A stretch of 64,000 nt of DNA. It comes from Sphingomonas sp. PP-CE-3A-406 (GTDB lineage Bacteria; Pseudomonadota; Alphaproteobacteria; Sphingomonadales; Sphingomonadaceae). A program made the position numbers and the translations under genes. Below the pieces are notes generated by a model, which was not told where the DNA came from, did no database searches, and was given only the letters and a program-made list of their open reading frames with translations. Below are positions 18,807 through 27,007 of this stretch, one piece after another; position 1 is the first letter of the stretch, and each line of letters opens with the position of its first letter. The stretch covers positions 310,001 through 374,000 of the forward strand of contig NZ_RCWY01000002.1 in NCBI RefSeq assembly GCF_003688625.1. Reading direction: 5' to 3'.

Positions 18807-19259
18807 ATGATTCGCGACGACATCAAGGCTGCGCAGCTGACCGCCATGAAGGCCGGCGACAAGCAGAGCCGCAACGCTATCTCGTTGATCCAGGCCGCGA
18901 TCAAGAACCGCGACATCGAGGCGCGGACGGGGAAGGCGCCCGAGAGCGACGACGCGCTGGTGGTCGAAGTCCTCCAGAAGATGGTCAAGCAGCGCCGCGA
19001 GTCGATCGAGATGTTCTCGAAGGGTGGCCGCCAGGAGCTCGCCGATGCGGAAACGGCGGAGGTCGCGGTGATCGAACGCTTCCTCCCCCAGCAGATGAGC
19101 GAGGCGGAAACATCGGCGGCGATCGAGGCGATCAAGGCGGAACTCGGCGCCACGGGCATGAAGGACATGGGCCGCGTAATGGCGGAGCTGAAGGCGCGCC
19201 ACGCCAGCGAGCTGGACATGAGCAAGGCGAGCGGCCTGGTAAAGGCAGCGCTGTCGTAA
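18807..19259 (+). CDS. GatB/YqeY domain protein
   Basis: A 150-residue protein of the YqeY family: MIRDDIKAAQLTAMKAGDK at the N-terminus, KMVKQRRESIEMFSKGGR in the middle and the helical LPQQMSEAE...GMKDMGRVMAEL tail related to the GatB C-terminal tRNA-binding domain. A role linked to tRNA amidotransferase chemistry has been suggested for the family but is not established. In sphingomonads it lies before dnaG-rpoD, as here. ATG 18807 is used because homologues begin MIRDDI; longer starts would overlap the carA promoter region. Confidence 0.88.
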   Translation: MIRDDIKAAQLTAMKAGDKQSRNAISLIQAAIKNRDIEARTGKAPESDDALVVEVLQKMVKQRRESIEMFSKGGRQELADAETAEVAVIERFLPQQMSEAETSAAIEAIKAELGATGMKDMGRVMAELKARHASELDMSKASGLVKAALS

Positions 19260-19264
19260 ATTCT

Positions 19265-19301
19265 GCTCCCCTCCCGCCTGCGGGAGGGGTCGGGGGAGGG
19301 C
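19265..19301. repeat. Left inverted repeat of the DUF559 element (family F)
   Basis: A 37-base GC-rich arm, itself hairpin-forming (CCCTCCCGCCTGCGGGAGGG). It is the reverse complement of 19652-19688 at 33 of 37 positions. It starts five bases after the yqeY stop and ends with GGGGGAGGGC directly before the DUF559 ATG, so it supplies that gene's Shine-Dalgarno. Confidence 0.85.
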
Positions 19302-19691
19302 ATGTTGGACAAAGGCTACAAACGTCCGACAGCCCGCTCCCGCGAATTGCGCGTCAACATGACGCAGCCCGAACGCCGTCTGTGGGAATGCCTGAGCGCG
19401 CGCAAAGTCGCCGGAATACGCTTCAACACGCAATTCCCGATCGGTCCCTTCATCTGCGATTTCGTGTCGCGCGGGGCAAAGCTGGTGATCGAAATCGACG
19501 GCGATAGCCACGGCCACAGCGAACGTGCCGATCAACACCGAACGCGCTACATCGAGACGATGGGCTACCGCGTGATTCGCTTCTGGAACAACGATGTCAT
19601 GGAGCGACTTGAAGGCGTGGTCTTCGAAATCGAGCGCGTCTTGGCGGACACGCCCTCCCCCAGCCCCTCCCGCAAGCGGGAGGGGAGTTAG
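19302..19691 (+). CDS. DUF559 (Vsr-like endonuclease fold) protein inside a palindrome pair
   Basis: A 129-residue DUF559 protein. The family pattern is intact: TQPERRLWECL (21-31), GIRFNTQFPIGPFICDFV (38-55) and KLVIEIDGDSH (60-70), then GYRVIRFWNNDVM. Asp53, Glu64 and Asp66 fit the PD-(D/E)XK/Vsr-type nuclease core. DUF559 is related to very-short-patch repair endonucleases, but its function is not established. The gene is bounded exactly by inverted repeats: its ATG abuts the left arm, its last residues (PSPSPSRKREGS) are translated from the right arm, and its stop touches the dnaG ATG. This looks like an inserted gene cassette between yqeY and dnaG. Whether it cuts, nicks or binds the hairpins is unknown. 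Confidence 0.85.
   Translation: MLDKGYKRPTARSRELRVNMTQPERRLWECLSARKVAGIRFNTQFPIGPFICDFVSRGAKLVIEIDGDSHGHSERADQHRTRYIETMGYRVIRFWNNDVMERLEGVVFEIERVLADTPSPSPSRKREGS
19652..19688. repeat. Right inverted repeat of the DUF559 element (family F)
   Basis: Mirror copy of the left arm. It encodes the last residues of the DUF559 protein, and its end (GGGAGGGGAG) sits 5 bases upstream of the dnaG ATG at 19692, so it acts as the dnaG ribosome binding site. Confidence 0.85.
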
Positions 19692-21551
19692 ATGGCCCTA
19701 ACTCCGCAATTCCTCGACGAACTCCGCGGCCGCACGTCGCTCTCGGCGCTCGTCGGCAAGACCACCAAGCTCACCAAAGCCGGTCGCGAGCATAAGGGCT
19801 GCTGCCCGTTCCACAACGAGAAGACACCCAGCTTCTACGTCAACGACGACAAGGGCTTCTACCACTGCTTCGGCTGCTCGGCGCACGGCGACGCGATCAA
19901 GTGGATGACCGATCAGCGCGGCCTGCCCTTCATGGACGCGGTGAAGGAGCTCGCCCAGGCCGCCGGGATGGACATGCCCGCGATGGACCGCCAGTCCGCC
20001 GCCAAGGCCGAGCGCGCCAAGGGCCTGCACGAGGTCATGTCCGACGCCGCCGACTGGTTCACCGAGCAGCTCAACGGCCTCCCCGGCACCGACGCCCGCG
20101 CGCTCCTCGACCGCCGAGGGATCAAGCCCGAGACGGCGCGCGCGTTCGGCATGGGGTTCGCCCCCGACAGCCGCGGCAAGCTCAAGACCGCGCTGAAGGA
20201 TTACGGCGACCCGATGCTGGTCGAGTCCGGCATGCTCATCTCGGTCGAGGGCAAGGACCCGTACGACCGGTTCCGCGGCCGCCTGATGATCCCGATCCGC
20301 GACCCCCGCGGTCGGACGATCGCGTTCGGCGGGCGGGTGCTCGACGGTGGCGAGCCGAAATACCTCAACTCCCCCGACACGCCGCTCTTCGACAAGGGCC
20401 GCACGCTCTACAACCTCGACAAGGCCGCCCCCGCCTCGCGCAAGTCGGGCCGCGTGCTCGTCGTCGAGGGCTATATGGACGTCATCGCGCTCGCGCAGGC
20501 GGGCTTCGGCGAAGCCGTCGCCCCGCTCGGCACCGCGCTCACCGAAGCGCAGCTCGAACGACTGTGGCGGATGGTCGACGTGCCGCTGCTCTGCTTCGAC
20601 GGCGACGGCGCCGGCCAGAAGGCATCGCTCCGGGCTGCCCACCGCGCGCTCCCCCTGCTCGCCCCCGGCCGCAGCCTCGCCTTCGTCACGCTCCCGCAAG
20701 GCCAGGACCCCGACGACCTCGTCCGTGCCGGCGGCCCCGGCGCGTTCGAGGCGTTGCTCAAGACCCCCGAACAGCTCGTCGACCGGCTCTGGGCGTCCGA
20801 AGTCGCCGCCGAGGCGCTAGACACCCCCGAACAGCGCGCCGGCCTCAAGCGCCGCCTCCACGAACTTGCGGAGGGCATCGCCGACCCGTCGGTGAAGCAG
20901 CAATATCACGCCGAGTTCAAGAACCGCTTCTACGAACATTTCAAACCCGCGCGTGTTCCGTTCACTCCCCGCGGCGAGCGGCCCAGTGGCGGCTGGAAGC
21001 CCCCCGCTGCGCCGGTCACCGCCGACGCGAAGGCTTTCCGGGCAATCGGTATTGACCACGCGCTGGCAAAGCCCATTCTCGCCGGCCTTATCCGCCATCC
21101 AGCCGAGATTACTCGCCACATGGAGGTTCTAGGATCGCTTCGCCTGCTAGATGGTGAGCTCGGGCGGCTGTTCGAAACGGTCGTAGATGTTGCACTTGAG
21201 GACCAAAAGCTTGATAGCGGACGACTGCTTACCATATTGGCAGGGTCCGGTTTCAAATCAGTCGCGAGTGACCTGTTGAGAGCCGATACGATGCCTTTTT
21301 CGTTTACGCAGACCGTAGCTGATCCAGCACGTGTCCGATCCGATCTCGACGAGGCCATCATGATTATGGTGGCTAGACCTGAGGTAGATGCGGCGTTGGC
21401 TGGGGTTAATAAGGAAGAGGTCACTCTTTCTGCGGCCGCGTTTGAGCGACAGATGGCATTGGTGAAAGAAAAACTGGCGTTGGAAGTCCGACTTGCAAAT
21501 CTTGTACAGTCGAACGAAGACGCCCGAGCGTTGGGTACCGAGGGCGATTGA
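19692..21551 (+). CDS. dnaG: DNA primase
   Basis: A 619-residue replication primase. The CHC2 zinc finger is at the N-terminus (Cys38, His41, Cys59, Cys62 in CCPFHNEK...[10 protein letters not shown]), followed by the catalytic core ([19 protein letters not shown]) and the Toprim domain ([11 protein letters not shown] with its Glu, then FDGDGAGQK). The C-terminal helicase-binding region starts near residue 450. From about 21050 to the end, base composition drops sharply (28 of 60 G+C at 21181-21240 against 43 of 60 at 19921-19980), although the frame stays open, so this part may have a different history. The gene overlaps rpoD by one base (TGATG). Confidence 0.96.
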   Translation: MALTPQFLDELRGRTSLSALVGKTTKLTKAGREHKGCCPFHNEKTPSFYVNDDKGFYHCFGCSAHGDAIKWMTDQRGLPFMDAVKELAQAAGMDMPAMDRQSAAKAERAKGLHEVMSDAADWFTEQLNGLPGTDARALLDRRGIKPETARAFGMGFAPDSRGKLKTALKDYGDPMLVESGMLISVEGKDPYDRFRGRLMIPIRDPRGRTIAFGGRVLDGGEPKYLNSPDTPLFDKGRTLYNLDKAAPASRKSGRVLVVEGYMDVIALAQAGFGEAVAPLGTALTEAQLERLWRMVDVPLLCFDGDGAGQKASLRAAHRALPLLAPGRSLAFVTLPQGQDPDDLVRAGGPGAFEALLKTPEQLVDRLWASEVAAEALDTPEQRAGLKRRLHELAEGIADPSVKQQYHAEFKNRFYEHFKPARVPFTPRGERPSGGWKPPAAPVTADAKAFRAIGIDHALAKPILAGLIRHPAEITRHMEVLGSLRLLDGELGRLFETVVDVALEDQKLDSGRLLTILAGSGFKSVASDLLRADTMPFSFTQTVADPARVRSDLDEAIMIMVARPEVDAALAGVNKEEVTLSAAAFERQMALVKEKLALEVRLANLVQSNEDARALGTEGD

Positions 21552-23578
21552 TGGCTAAGGCGAACATGGCGGAACCCGCCGAGACGAACGAAACCGGCGA
21601 TGCGCCGCTGATCGACATGAACGATGCGTCGATCAAGAAGGTCATCGCGCGCGCCAAGAAGCGCGGCTACATCACCTATGAGCAGCTCAACGAAGCGCTG
21701 CCGCAGGGCGAGATGTCGTCCGACCAGATCGAGGACATCAGCGCCGCGCTGAGCGAGATGGGCATCAACATCGTCGAGAACGACGAAGCCGGCGAGGACG
21801 GCGAGACCGAGCCCGCCAAGGACGACGAGGACGAGCCGGAGGCCGCCGACGCGGATGCCGACACAGGGCCTGCGATCGAGAAGAAGAAAGAGACCATCGA
21901 TCGCACCGACGATCCGGTCCGCATGTACCTGCGCGAGATGGGCGCGGTCGAGCTGCTCAGCCGCGAGGGCGAGATCGCGATCGCCAAGCGTATCGAGGCG
22001 GGTCGCGACACGATGATCCTCGGTCTGTGCGAATCGCCGATTACCTTCAACGCGATCATCGATTGGTCGACCGCGCTGAACGAGGGCACGATGCAGCTGC
22101 GCGAGATCATGGATCTCGACGCAATGCTGTCGAAGGACCCTGCGCCCGAAGCGATGGCCGAGGACGGCGAGGCCGACGACGGCGAGATCAGCGAGAAGAA
22201 CGCCGGCCCCTCGTTCAAGGAAGAGGCCGAGCCCGAAGAGCCGTCCGCTGACGAGGACGAGGACGGCGAGCGTCGTGCCCCGCGCGCATCGGACGACGAG
22301 GAGGAGGACAACACCCTCAGCCTCGCGCAGATGGAGGAGCAGCTCAAGCCGATCGCGCTCGAGCGGTTCGCCAGCATCACCGCGCTCTACAAGAAGTTCA
22401 GCAAGATCCAGCAGAGCCGCGTCGACGCGATGGGCATCGGCGGCGATTTCTCGGCTGCCGACGAGCGGAAATACCAGAAGCTGCGCGAGGAACTCACGGC
22501 GGAAGTCGAGAGCGTCCAGTTCCACAACGCGAAGATCGAATATCTGGTCGATCAGCTCTATGCCTATAACCGTCGCCTGACCGCGCTGGGCGGCCAGATG
22601 CTGCGCCTCGCCGAGCGCCACAAGGTGCCGCGCAAGGACTTCCTCGATCGCTATATCGGTCACGAGATCGACGAGAACTGGCTGACGACGGTCAACAAGG
22701 TCGACAAGAGGTGGACCGCGTTCGTCGCCAACGAGGGCGAGGCGGTCGAGCGCATCCGTGCAGAGATCGCCGACATCACGCAGCAGACCGGCATGGCGCT
22801 CACCGAGTTCCGCCGGATCGTCAACATGGTCCAGAAGGGCGAGCGCGAGGCGCGTATCGCCAAGAAGGAGATGGTCGAGGCGAACCTGCGGCTGGTGATC
22901 TCGATCGCCAAGAAATACACGAACCGCGGCCTGCAGTTCCTGGATCTCATCCAGGAGGGCAATATCGGCCTGATGAAGGCGGTCGACAAGTTCGAGTATC
23001 GCCGCGGCTACAAGTTCAGCACCTACGCGACGTGGTGGATCCGCCAGGCGATCACCCGCTCGATCGCGGACCAGGCGCGGACCATCCGTATCCCGGTCCA
23101 CATGATCGAGACGATCAACAAGCTGGTCCGCACCAGCCGCCAGTTCCTCCACGAGCAGGGCCGCGAACCGACCCCGGAGGAGATGGCCGAGCGCCTCTCC
23201 ATGCCGCTGGAGAAGGTGCGCAAGGTGATGAAGATCGCCAAGGAGCCGATCAGCCTCGAAACGCCGATCGGCGACGAGGAGGATTCGCATCTCGGGGACT
23301 TCATCGAGGACAAGAACGCGATCATCCCGGTGGACGCCGCGATCCAGGCGAACTTGAAGGAGACGGTCACGCGGGTGCTGGCGTCGCTGACGCCGCGCGA
23401 AGAGCGCGTGCTGCGCATGCGCTTCGGCATCGGCATGAACACCGATCACACGCTCGAGGAAGTCGGCCAGCAATTCTCGGTCACCCGCGAACGCATCCGC
23501 CAGATCGAGGCGAAGGCGCTGCGGAAGCTGAAGCATCCGAGCCGGTCACGGAAGATGCGGAGCTTTCTCGACCAGTAA
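21551..23578 (+). CDS. rpoD: RNA polymerase primary sigma factor (sigma-70)
   Basis: A 675-residue housekeeping sigma factor. Region 1.1 is at 15-80 ([20 protein letters not shown]), region 1.2 at [21 protein letters not shown], and a long acidic non-conserved insert runs about 200-265. Region 2 follows ([40 protein letters not shown] for -10 recognition and melting), then region 3, and region 4 ([36 protein letters not shown]) for the -35 element. ATG 21551 shares a base with the dnaG stop, so the two are translationally coupled, as in the classical macromolecular-synthesis operon. A terminator follows 30 bases after the stop. Confidence 0.97.
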   Translation: MAKANMAEPAETNETGDAPLIDMNDASIKKVIARAKKRGYITYEQLNEALPQGEMSSDQIEDISAALSEMGINIVENDEAGEDGETEPAKDDEDEPEAADADADTGPAIEKKKETIDRTDDPVRMYLREMGAVELLSREGEIAIAKRIEAGRDTMILGLCESPITFNAIIDWSTALNEGTMQLREIMDLDAMLSKDPAPEAMAEDGEADDGEISEKNAGPSFKEEAEPEEPSADEDEDGERRAPRASDDEEEDNTLSLAQMEEQLKPIALERFASITALYKKFSKIQQSRVDAMGIGGDFSAADERKYQKLREELTAEVESVQFHNAKIEYLVDQLYAYNRRLTALGGQMLRLAERHKVPRKDFLDRYIGHEIDENWLTTVNKVDKRWTAFVANEGEAVERIRAEIADITQQTGMALTEFRRIVNMVQKGEREARIAKKEMVEANLRLVISIAKKYTNRGLQFLDLIQEGNIGLMKAVDKFEYRRGYKFSTYATWWIRQAITRSIADQARTIRIPVHMIETINKLVRTSRQFLHEQGREPTPEEMAERLSMPLEKVRKVMKIAKEPISLETPIGDEEDSHLGDFIEDKNAIIPVDAAIQANLKETVTRVLASLTPREERVLRMRFGIGMNTDHTLEEVGQQFSVTRERIRQIEAKALRKLKHPSRSRKMRSFLDQ

Positions 23579-23608
23579 GGGTGGGTATAAGCCGATCGAA
23601 TGTATCAG

Positions 23609-23640
23609 AGGGCTGTGGTAGAAACACCGCAGCCCTTTCT
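23609..23640 (+). terminator. Intrinsic terminator after rpoD
   Basis: GGGCTGTGGT pairs (one G-U) with ACCGCAGCCC across a short AGAAAC loop and is followed by TTTCT. It is the expected end of the dnaG-rpoD transcript. Confidence 0.75.
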
Positions 23641-23683
23641 CGTTAACATGGATTGTTCATTATCTAGCTAGATACCAAGGCTA

Positions 23684-24613
23684 CTAACATGCAGCCACTG
23701 GAGCAGTAGTAAATTCAGCAAGTCTGCTGTCCGAGATAATCGAATCGTATCGTTCGATAAAAACTAGAAACTTATCGCGATCGGTATTGTATGTTTCGGC
23801 CCACTTTCCAACGCCACCATTGATTGCCAATATCAAATTGTAGATATTGAATGGCTTAAATTCCATTGGAGCCATCTTCGACGCCATATCATCCGAGCCT
23901 ATGTATGGCATTATCGCAGCTACTTTTCCGGCAAGAACCTTACGCGATGCGATATTGGTCATGTGAACTATGGAATTGCGGAACTCCCAAAGCTCTGCGG
24001 ATGTGATCCCGACGCGAGCGATATCGACATATGAGTCGATCCAGCGAACAAAATTCCCGTTAGCATCGCCGTACTCGACAAAGGCAATTGTATCGATACA
24101 CGACATCAATAGCTTCGAGGCCGAAGCGAGATGCCGAATATTAAATAATGTCCTAATTGCAATGAAATAGTCATCACGGATCAATTTGTCAAAACGGAAT
24201 GAATTTCCTTCCGTGTACTTGATTAGCCAGTCTTCCATGTCGCCTGGTAATTCCTTACCGATTTTATTACCCCAGAACGGAGAAAGGTCGGTTGAAAGAT
24301 CGATTTGTGGAAGCCCATCGACAATGGCTGTTAGACATACGACCGGCGCTTTTGGCGCATTGTAATAAGAAAATCCTTCCTCGAAAAGTCCGAGGTCCAT
24401 TCCGAGGCGCTGCTGAGATAGCCACTGCGCAGAGGTAAAAGATCGTCTTAATGGAAAACGACGCGCCTTCGGATATTCTTCGACTACTATCGATTGCAGA
24501 AACGCAAGCTTCTCAACATCCGATCCGTCACGACGGCAATGCCGTATGCCAAATTCGCTAGCAGTTCCGTCATCAAAGAATATGAATATGTTGAAGATGC
24601 GTTCGCTGCTCAT
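23684..24613 (-). CDS. HEPN-like protein of unknown role, A+T-rich
   Basis: A 309-residue protein from ATG 24613 (an upstream ATG at 24640 is possible). Composition is strikingly different from the neighbours (23 of 60 G+C at 24121-24180) and codon use follows, so it is probably acquired. The N-terminal half begins RIFNIFIFFDDGTASEFGIRH (in parts) and is unlike anything I can name. Around residues 140-220 it is helical: ASKLLMSCIDTIAFVEYG, then LWEFRNSIVHMTN. The RNSIVH segment (Arg about 212, His about 217) is the R-x4-H motif of HEPN ribonucleases and defence proteins. There is no partner MNT gene beside it. Function is unproven; a stand-alone defence or RNA-processing protein is one reading. 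Confidence 0.65.
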   Translation of the reverse strand: MSSERIFNIFIFFDDGTASEFGIRHCRRDGSDVEKLAFLQSIVVEEYPKARRFPLRRSFTSAQWLSQQRLGMDLGLFEEGFSYYNAPKAPVVCLTAIVDGLPQIDLSTDLSPFWGNKIGKELPGDMEDWLIKYTEGNSFRFDKLIRDDYFIAIRTLFNIRHLASASKLLMSCIDTIAFVEYGDANGNFVRWIDSYVDIARVGITSAELWEFRNSIVHMTNIASRKVLAGKVAAIMPYIGSDDMASKMAPMEFKPFNIYNLILAINGGVGKWAETYNTDRDKFLVFIERYDSIISDSRLAEFTTAPVAAC

Positions 24614-24619
24614 TCCGCT

Positions 24620-24650
24620 ACTATAGATTACCCGTAGCAAAAGCGGTCAA
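24620..24650 (-). promoter_or_regulatory. Promoter of the HEPN-like gene, possibly leaderless
   Basis: Read leftward: TTGACC (24650-24645), a 19-base spacer, TATAGT (24625-24620), then only six bases to the ATG at 24613. The boxes are better than most in this window; the short distance suggests a leaderless or nearly leaderless mRNA. Confidence 0.45.
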
Positions 24651-24739
24651 TCGATAGTTTGAATACGGATTCCGGCGGCGACGCTATCCGATCGCTATTG
24701 GCGTCAATCTTAATGGCAAGAGTCGGCATCGGACTTTGC

Positions 24740-24866
24740 GATCCTCCCCCGCCAGGGGGAGGTGGCACCGAAGGTGACGGAGGGGGAGGATACGGAACCG
24801 AGGTTATCCCTGGCCTCCCCCTCCGTCTGGCAAGAGCCAGCCACCTCCCCCTGGCGGGGGAGGATC
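24740..24866. repeat. Dispersed palindrome, family I (copy 1)
   Basis: GATCCTCCCCCGCCAGGGGG...GAGGTGGC is mirrored by GCCACCTCCCCCTGGCGGGG...GAGGATC, with an inner inverted pair (GACGGAGGGGGAGG / CCTCCCCCTCCGTC). No gene lies in 24651-25074. Confidence 0.8.
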
Positions 24867-24919
24867 GTTGGCTTCGACGTTCGGGAATGATGGTACGCAC
24901 TGCCGCGCTCCGAACACCT

Positions 24920-25034
24920 GATCCTCCCCTATAAGTGCAGGTGTCGCGAAGCGACGGAGGGGTGTCGACCATCGTGAGCGGGTCACCCCTCCGTCAGCGC
25001 TCTGCGCTGCCACCTCCCCTAGCAGGGGAGGAAT
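24920..25034. repeat. Dispersed palindrome, family I-like (copy 2)
   Basis: GATCCTCCCCTATAAG... and GACGGAGGGGTG are mirrored by CACCCCTCCGTC and CACCTCCCCTAGCAGGGGAG. It shares the two-level nesting of the element at 24740 but differs in sequence. Confidence 0.7.
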
Positions 25035-25074
25035 TACGGTCGAACCCGGTCGACAATCGCTCTAAAGCCCCGCC

Positions 25075-25614
25075 ATGCCCCGCCTGATCCTGTTCAACAA
25101 ACCGTACGATGTGCTCAGCCAGTTCACCGACGTGAACAGTCCGACGCCGCGCGCCACGCTGTCGCAGTTCGTCGATGTGCCGGGCGTCTATCCGGCGGGG
25201 CGGCTCGACCGCGATAGCGAAGGGCTGTTGCTGCTGACCGACGACGGCCGCCTCCAGGCGCGGATCGCGGACCCGAAGTTCAAGCTGGCCAAGACCTATC
25301 TGGTGCAGGTCGAGGGCGATGCCGGCGAGGTCGCGCTCGATCGGTTGCGCGACGGCGTCCTGCTTAAGGATGGCCCTGCCCGCGCCGACGTCGAGCGGAT
25401 CGCCACCCCCGACCTCTGGCCGCGCGTGCCGCCGATCCGGGTCCGCGCGAGCATCCCCGATTGCTGGCTGAAGATAACGATCCGCGAAGGCCGCAACCGC
25501 CAAGTCCGCCGCATGACCGCCGCGATCGACCACCCCACGCTGCGGCTGGTCCGGTGGAGCATCGGCGACTGGACCGTGGCGGATCTGGCGCCCGGCACGT
25601 GGCGCGACGCCTGA
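25075..25614 (+). CDS. rluE: 23S rRNA pseudouridine synthase, RluE type
   Basis: A 179-residue RsuA/RluB/E/F-family enzyme without the S4 domain, as in Rlu[16 protein letters not shown] opens the fold, [18 protein letters not shown] carries the catalytic Asp (in RLD), and [25 protein letters not shown] is the conserved C-terminal motif. RluE converts a single uridine of 23S rRNA (U2457 in E. coli). ATG 25075 starts directly at the family N-terminus. It stands alone between palindromes. Confidence 0.9.
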   Translation: MPRLILFNKPYDVLSQFTDVNSPTPRATLSQFVDVPGVYPAGRLDRDSEGLLLLTDDGRLQARIADPKFKLAKTYLVQVEGDAGEVALDRLRDGVLLKDGPARADVERIATPDLWPRVPPIRVRASIPDCWLKITIREGRNRQVRRMTAAIDHPTLRLVRWSIGDWTVADLAPGTWRDA

Positions 25615-25730
25615 CGGGCGCTTGAGGCGGGCTCACGACCGCCTGTGGGCCGCCTGAGGCGCGTGCGCCTCATGGGCACCCTTCAGACGACAGCGTTCGC
25701 GACTGCAAGCGGAACGCCTCCCCACCCACG

Positions 25731-25814
25731 CCGTCATCCTGACGAAAGTCAGGACCCAGAGCCAAGCAGCGCGGCGTTCGTGATCCTGGGTCCTGACTTT
25801 CGTCAGGATGACGG
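25731..25814. repeat. Dispersed palindrome, family A (copy 3)
   Basis: CCGTCATCCTGACGAAAGTC...CCCAGAGCCA mirrored by CCTGGGTCCTGACTTTCGTC...GGATGACGG. Here the outer arms are symmetrical (both carry CTGACGAAAGTCAGG), unlike other A copies. Confidence 0.85.
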
Positions 25815-25848
25815 GGCGGCGGGGGTTACGTCACGCTCGCCCTAGCCT

Positions 25849-25944
25849 CGTCATTCCCGCGGAGGCGGGAACCCAGACTGGCTGGCATCGCACCATGATC
25901 ACCGGCCCCCGAGGATATGGATCCCCGCCTGCGCGGGGATGACG
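25849..25944. repeat. Dispersed palindrome, family B (copy 3)
   Basis: CGTCATTCCCGCGGAGGCGG...AACCCA and ATGGATCCCCGCCTGCGCGG...GATGACG form an interrupted inverted repeat. Confidence 0.8.
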
Positions 25945-25973
25945 ATGCGTTGCATGACGCGCGGGAGTTGCAT

Positions 25974-26030
25974 GATGGCGATGGCGATGGCGATGGCGAT
26001 GGCGATGATGGCGATGATGGCGATGATGGC
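25974..26030 (+). repeat. Short tandem repeat: five GATGGC then three GATGATGGC
   Basis: Five perfect GATGGC hexamers (25974-26003) are followed by three perfect GATGATGGC nonamers (26004-26030). It is not in a recognised gene. Perfect short tandem units of this kind change length by slippage. Confidence 0.95.
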
Positions 26031-26041
26031 GCACGACGAAA

Positions 26042-26078
26042 ACTCCCTCCCCTTCAGGGGAGGGTCGGGGTGGGGCAT
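26042..26078. repeat. Short palindrome (CCCTCCCC...GGGGAGGG type)
   Basis: CTCCCTCCCCTTCAGGGGAG followed by GGTCGGGGTGGGG. The GGTCGGGGxGxGG tail matches the single arms of families E and F, so this is probably a solo arm. Confidence 0.65.
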
Positions 26079-26154
26079 GTCCACGCGAGCGCGCTCAGCG
26101 TGGCAAGGTCCGTTCAATCCAGGCAGGCAGCCATCGCAATCCGCCAGCAAGACG

Positions 26155-26210
26155 TGTTTCCCCGCGAAGGCGGGGACCCAGACTGGGCTCCCGCCTTCGC
26201 GGGAGAACAA
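26155..26210. repeat. Dispersed palindrome, family C (copy)
   Basis: GTTTCCCCGCGAAGGCGGGG...CCCAGACTGGG...CTCCCGCCTTCGCGGGAGAA. Same element as at 28769, 36645 and, inside a gene, 48265. Confidence 0.85.
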
Positions 26211-26557
26211 GGAAGCGCAAGTCGGCCTGCGCAGGACCGCGCGTCCCTGTCCGACCGAATAACCGCCTCCCACGCCTCGATGGACAAACGAAGCGTGGAG
26301 ACCCCGCAGGCATCACTGGCCGGCGAGCTAATCAACTGTCCTACACACCCGGAGAAGCGCACCGTCACCGAATGCCCGCGCCCACCCCCTTTACCTTGAC
26401 ACCACTCCCACCCCCCGACGCCACCCCTACGTCAAGAAAGCTTCCCAGCGTCTACACTTCCTATACTTCCGTGCTGCAGCATAAACGCGAGACACCAACA
26501 ATCGGCAACACTTCCAACAGCTTGCCGCCCCGACCAGCCCCCACCCCACGCACAACG

Positions 26558-26590
26558 AAAAAGGGCGCGGGGACCATCGCCCCCGCGCCC
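26558..26590 (-). terminator. Intrinsic terminator of trmD-rplS
   Basis: On the minus strand GGGCGCGGGG (26590-26581) pairs perfectly with CCCCGCGCCC (26572-26563) over an 8-base loop, followed by five Ts. It lies 25 bases after the rplS stop. Confidence 0.9.
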
Positions 26591-26614
26591 TTCTTCAAAT
26601 CGAACAGTCTCCGA

Positions 26615-27007
26615 TTACTCGGCGGCTGCAGTGCCCTTGGCAGGGCGCATGTCGCGGCGCTCGGCGATACGCGCTGCCTTGCCGGTGCGGCCACGCAGGT
26701 AATACAGCTTGGCGCGACGCACGGCGCCCTTGCGGACGACTTCGATCGAATCGACGTTCGGCGAGTAGAGCGGGAAGACGCGCTCGACGCCCTCGCCGAA
26801 GCTCATCTTCCGCACGGTGAAGTTCGAGCCCATGCCCTTGTTCGAGCGCGCGATGCACACGCCCTCGTAGTTCTGAATACGCGTGCGCTCGCCTTCGACG
26901 ACCTTCACGCCGACCTTCAGCGTGTCGCCAGGGCGGAAATCGGGGATCGTCTTGTTGGCCAGGAACTTCGCGATGTTCTCGGCTTCGATCGTCTGCAACA
27001 GGTTCAT
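26615..27007 (-). CDS. rplS: 50S ribosomal protein L19
   Basis: A 130-residue ribosomal protein. [28 protein letters not shown] (in parts), [14 protein letters not shown] and [39 protein letters not shown] segments are the L19 signature. L19 sits at the 30S-50S interface. Its ATG overlaps the trmD stop (ATGA), and the perfect terminator follows, so it is the last gene of the trmD-rplS unit. A short Ala-rich tail (AKGTAAAE) is normal in alphaproteobacteria. Confidence 0.97.
   Translation of the reverse strand: MNLLQTIEAENIAKFLANKTIPDFRPGDTLKVGVKVVEGERTRIQNYEGVCIARSNKGMGSNFTVRKMSFGEGVERVFPLYSPNVDSIEVVRKGAVRRAKLYYLRGRTGKAARIAERRDMRPAKGTAAAE

Larger units (their letters stand above)
25615..26557. 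other. Gene-free kilobase filled with palindromes and a tandem repeat
   Basis: Between the convergent rluE and rplS genes I see no credible coding sequence. The open frames here have repeat-derived or low-complexity products. The stretch holds four palindromic elements (25731, 25849, 26042, 26155) and a short tandem array (25974). It is the densest repeat cluster of the window and would be a good place to compare strains. Confidence 0.7.

Noticed and set aside
20930..23536. 868-codon open frame antisense to rpoD and the end of dnaG
   Set aside because: Mirror of a real gene's codon pattern. RpoD identity is unmistakable, and the antisense product looks like a low-complexity Leu/Arg/Asp chain.
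25974..26030. CRISPR-like array
   Set aside because: Units are 6 and 9 bases without spacers; simple tandem repeat, no cas genes in the window.
25939..26262. Frame encoding a Met-Ala repeat through the tandem array
   Set aside because: Its sequence is only the translation of GATGGC units and of palindromes, with no ribosome site. Treated as non-coding.
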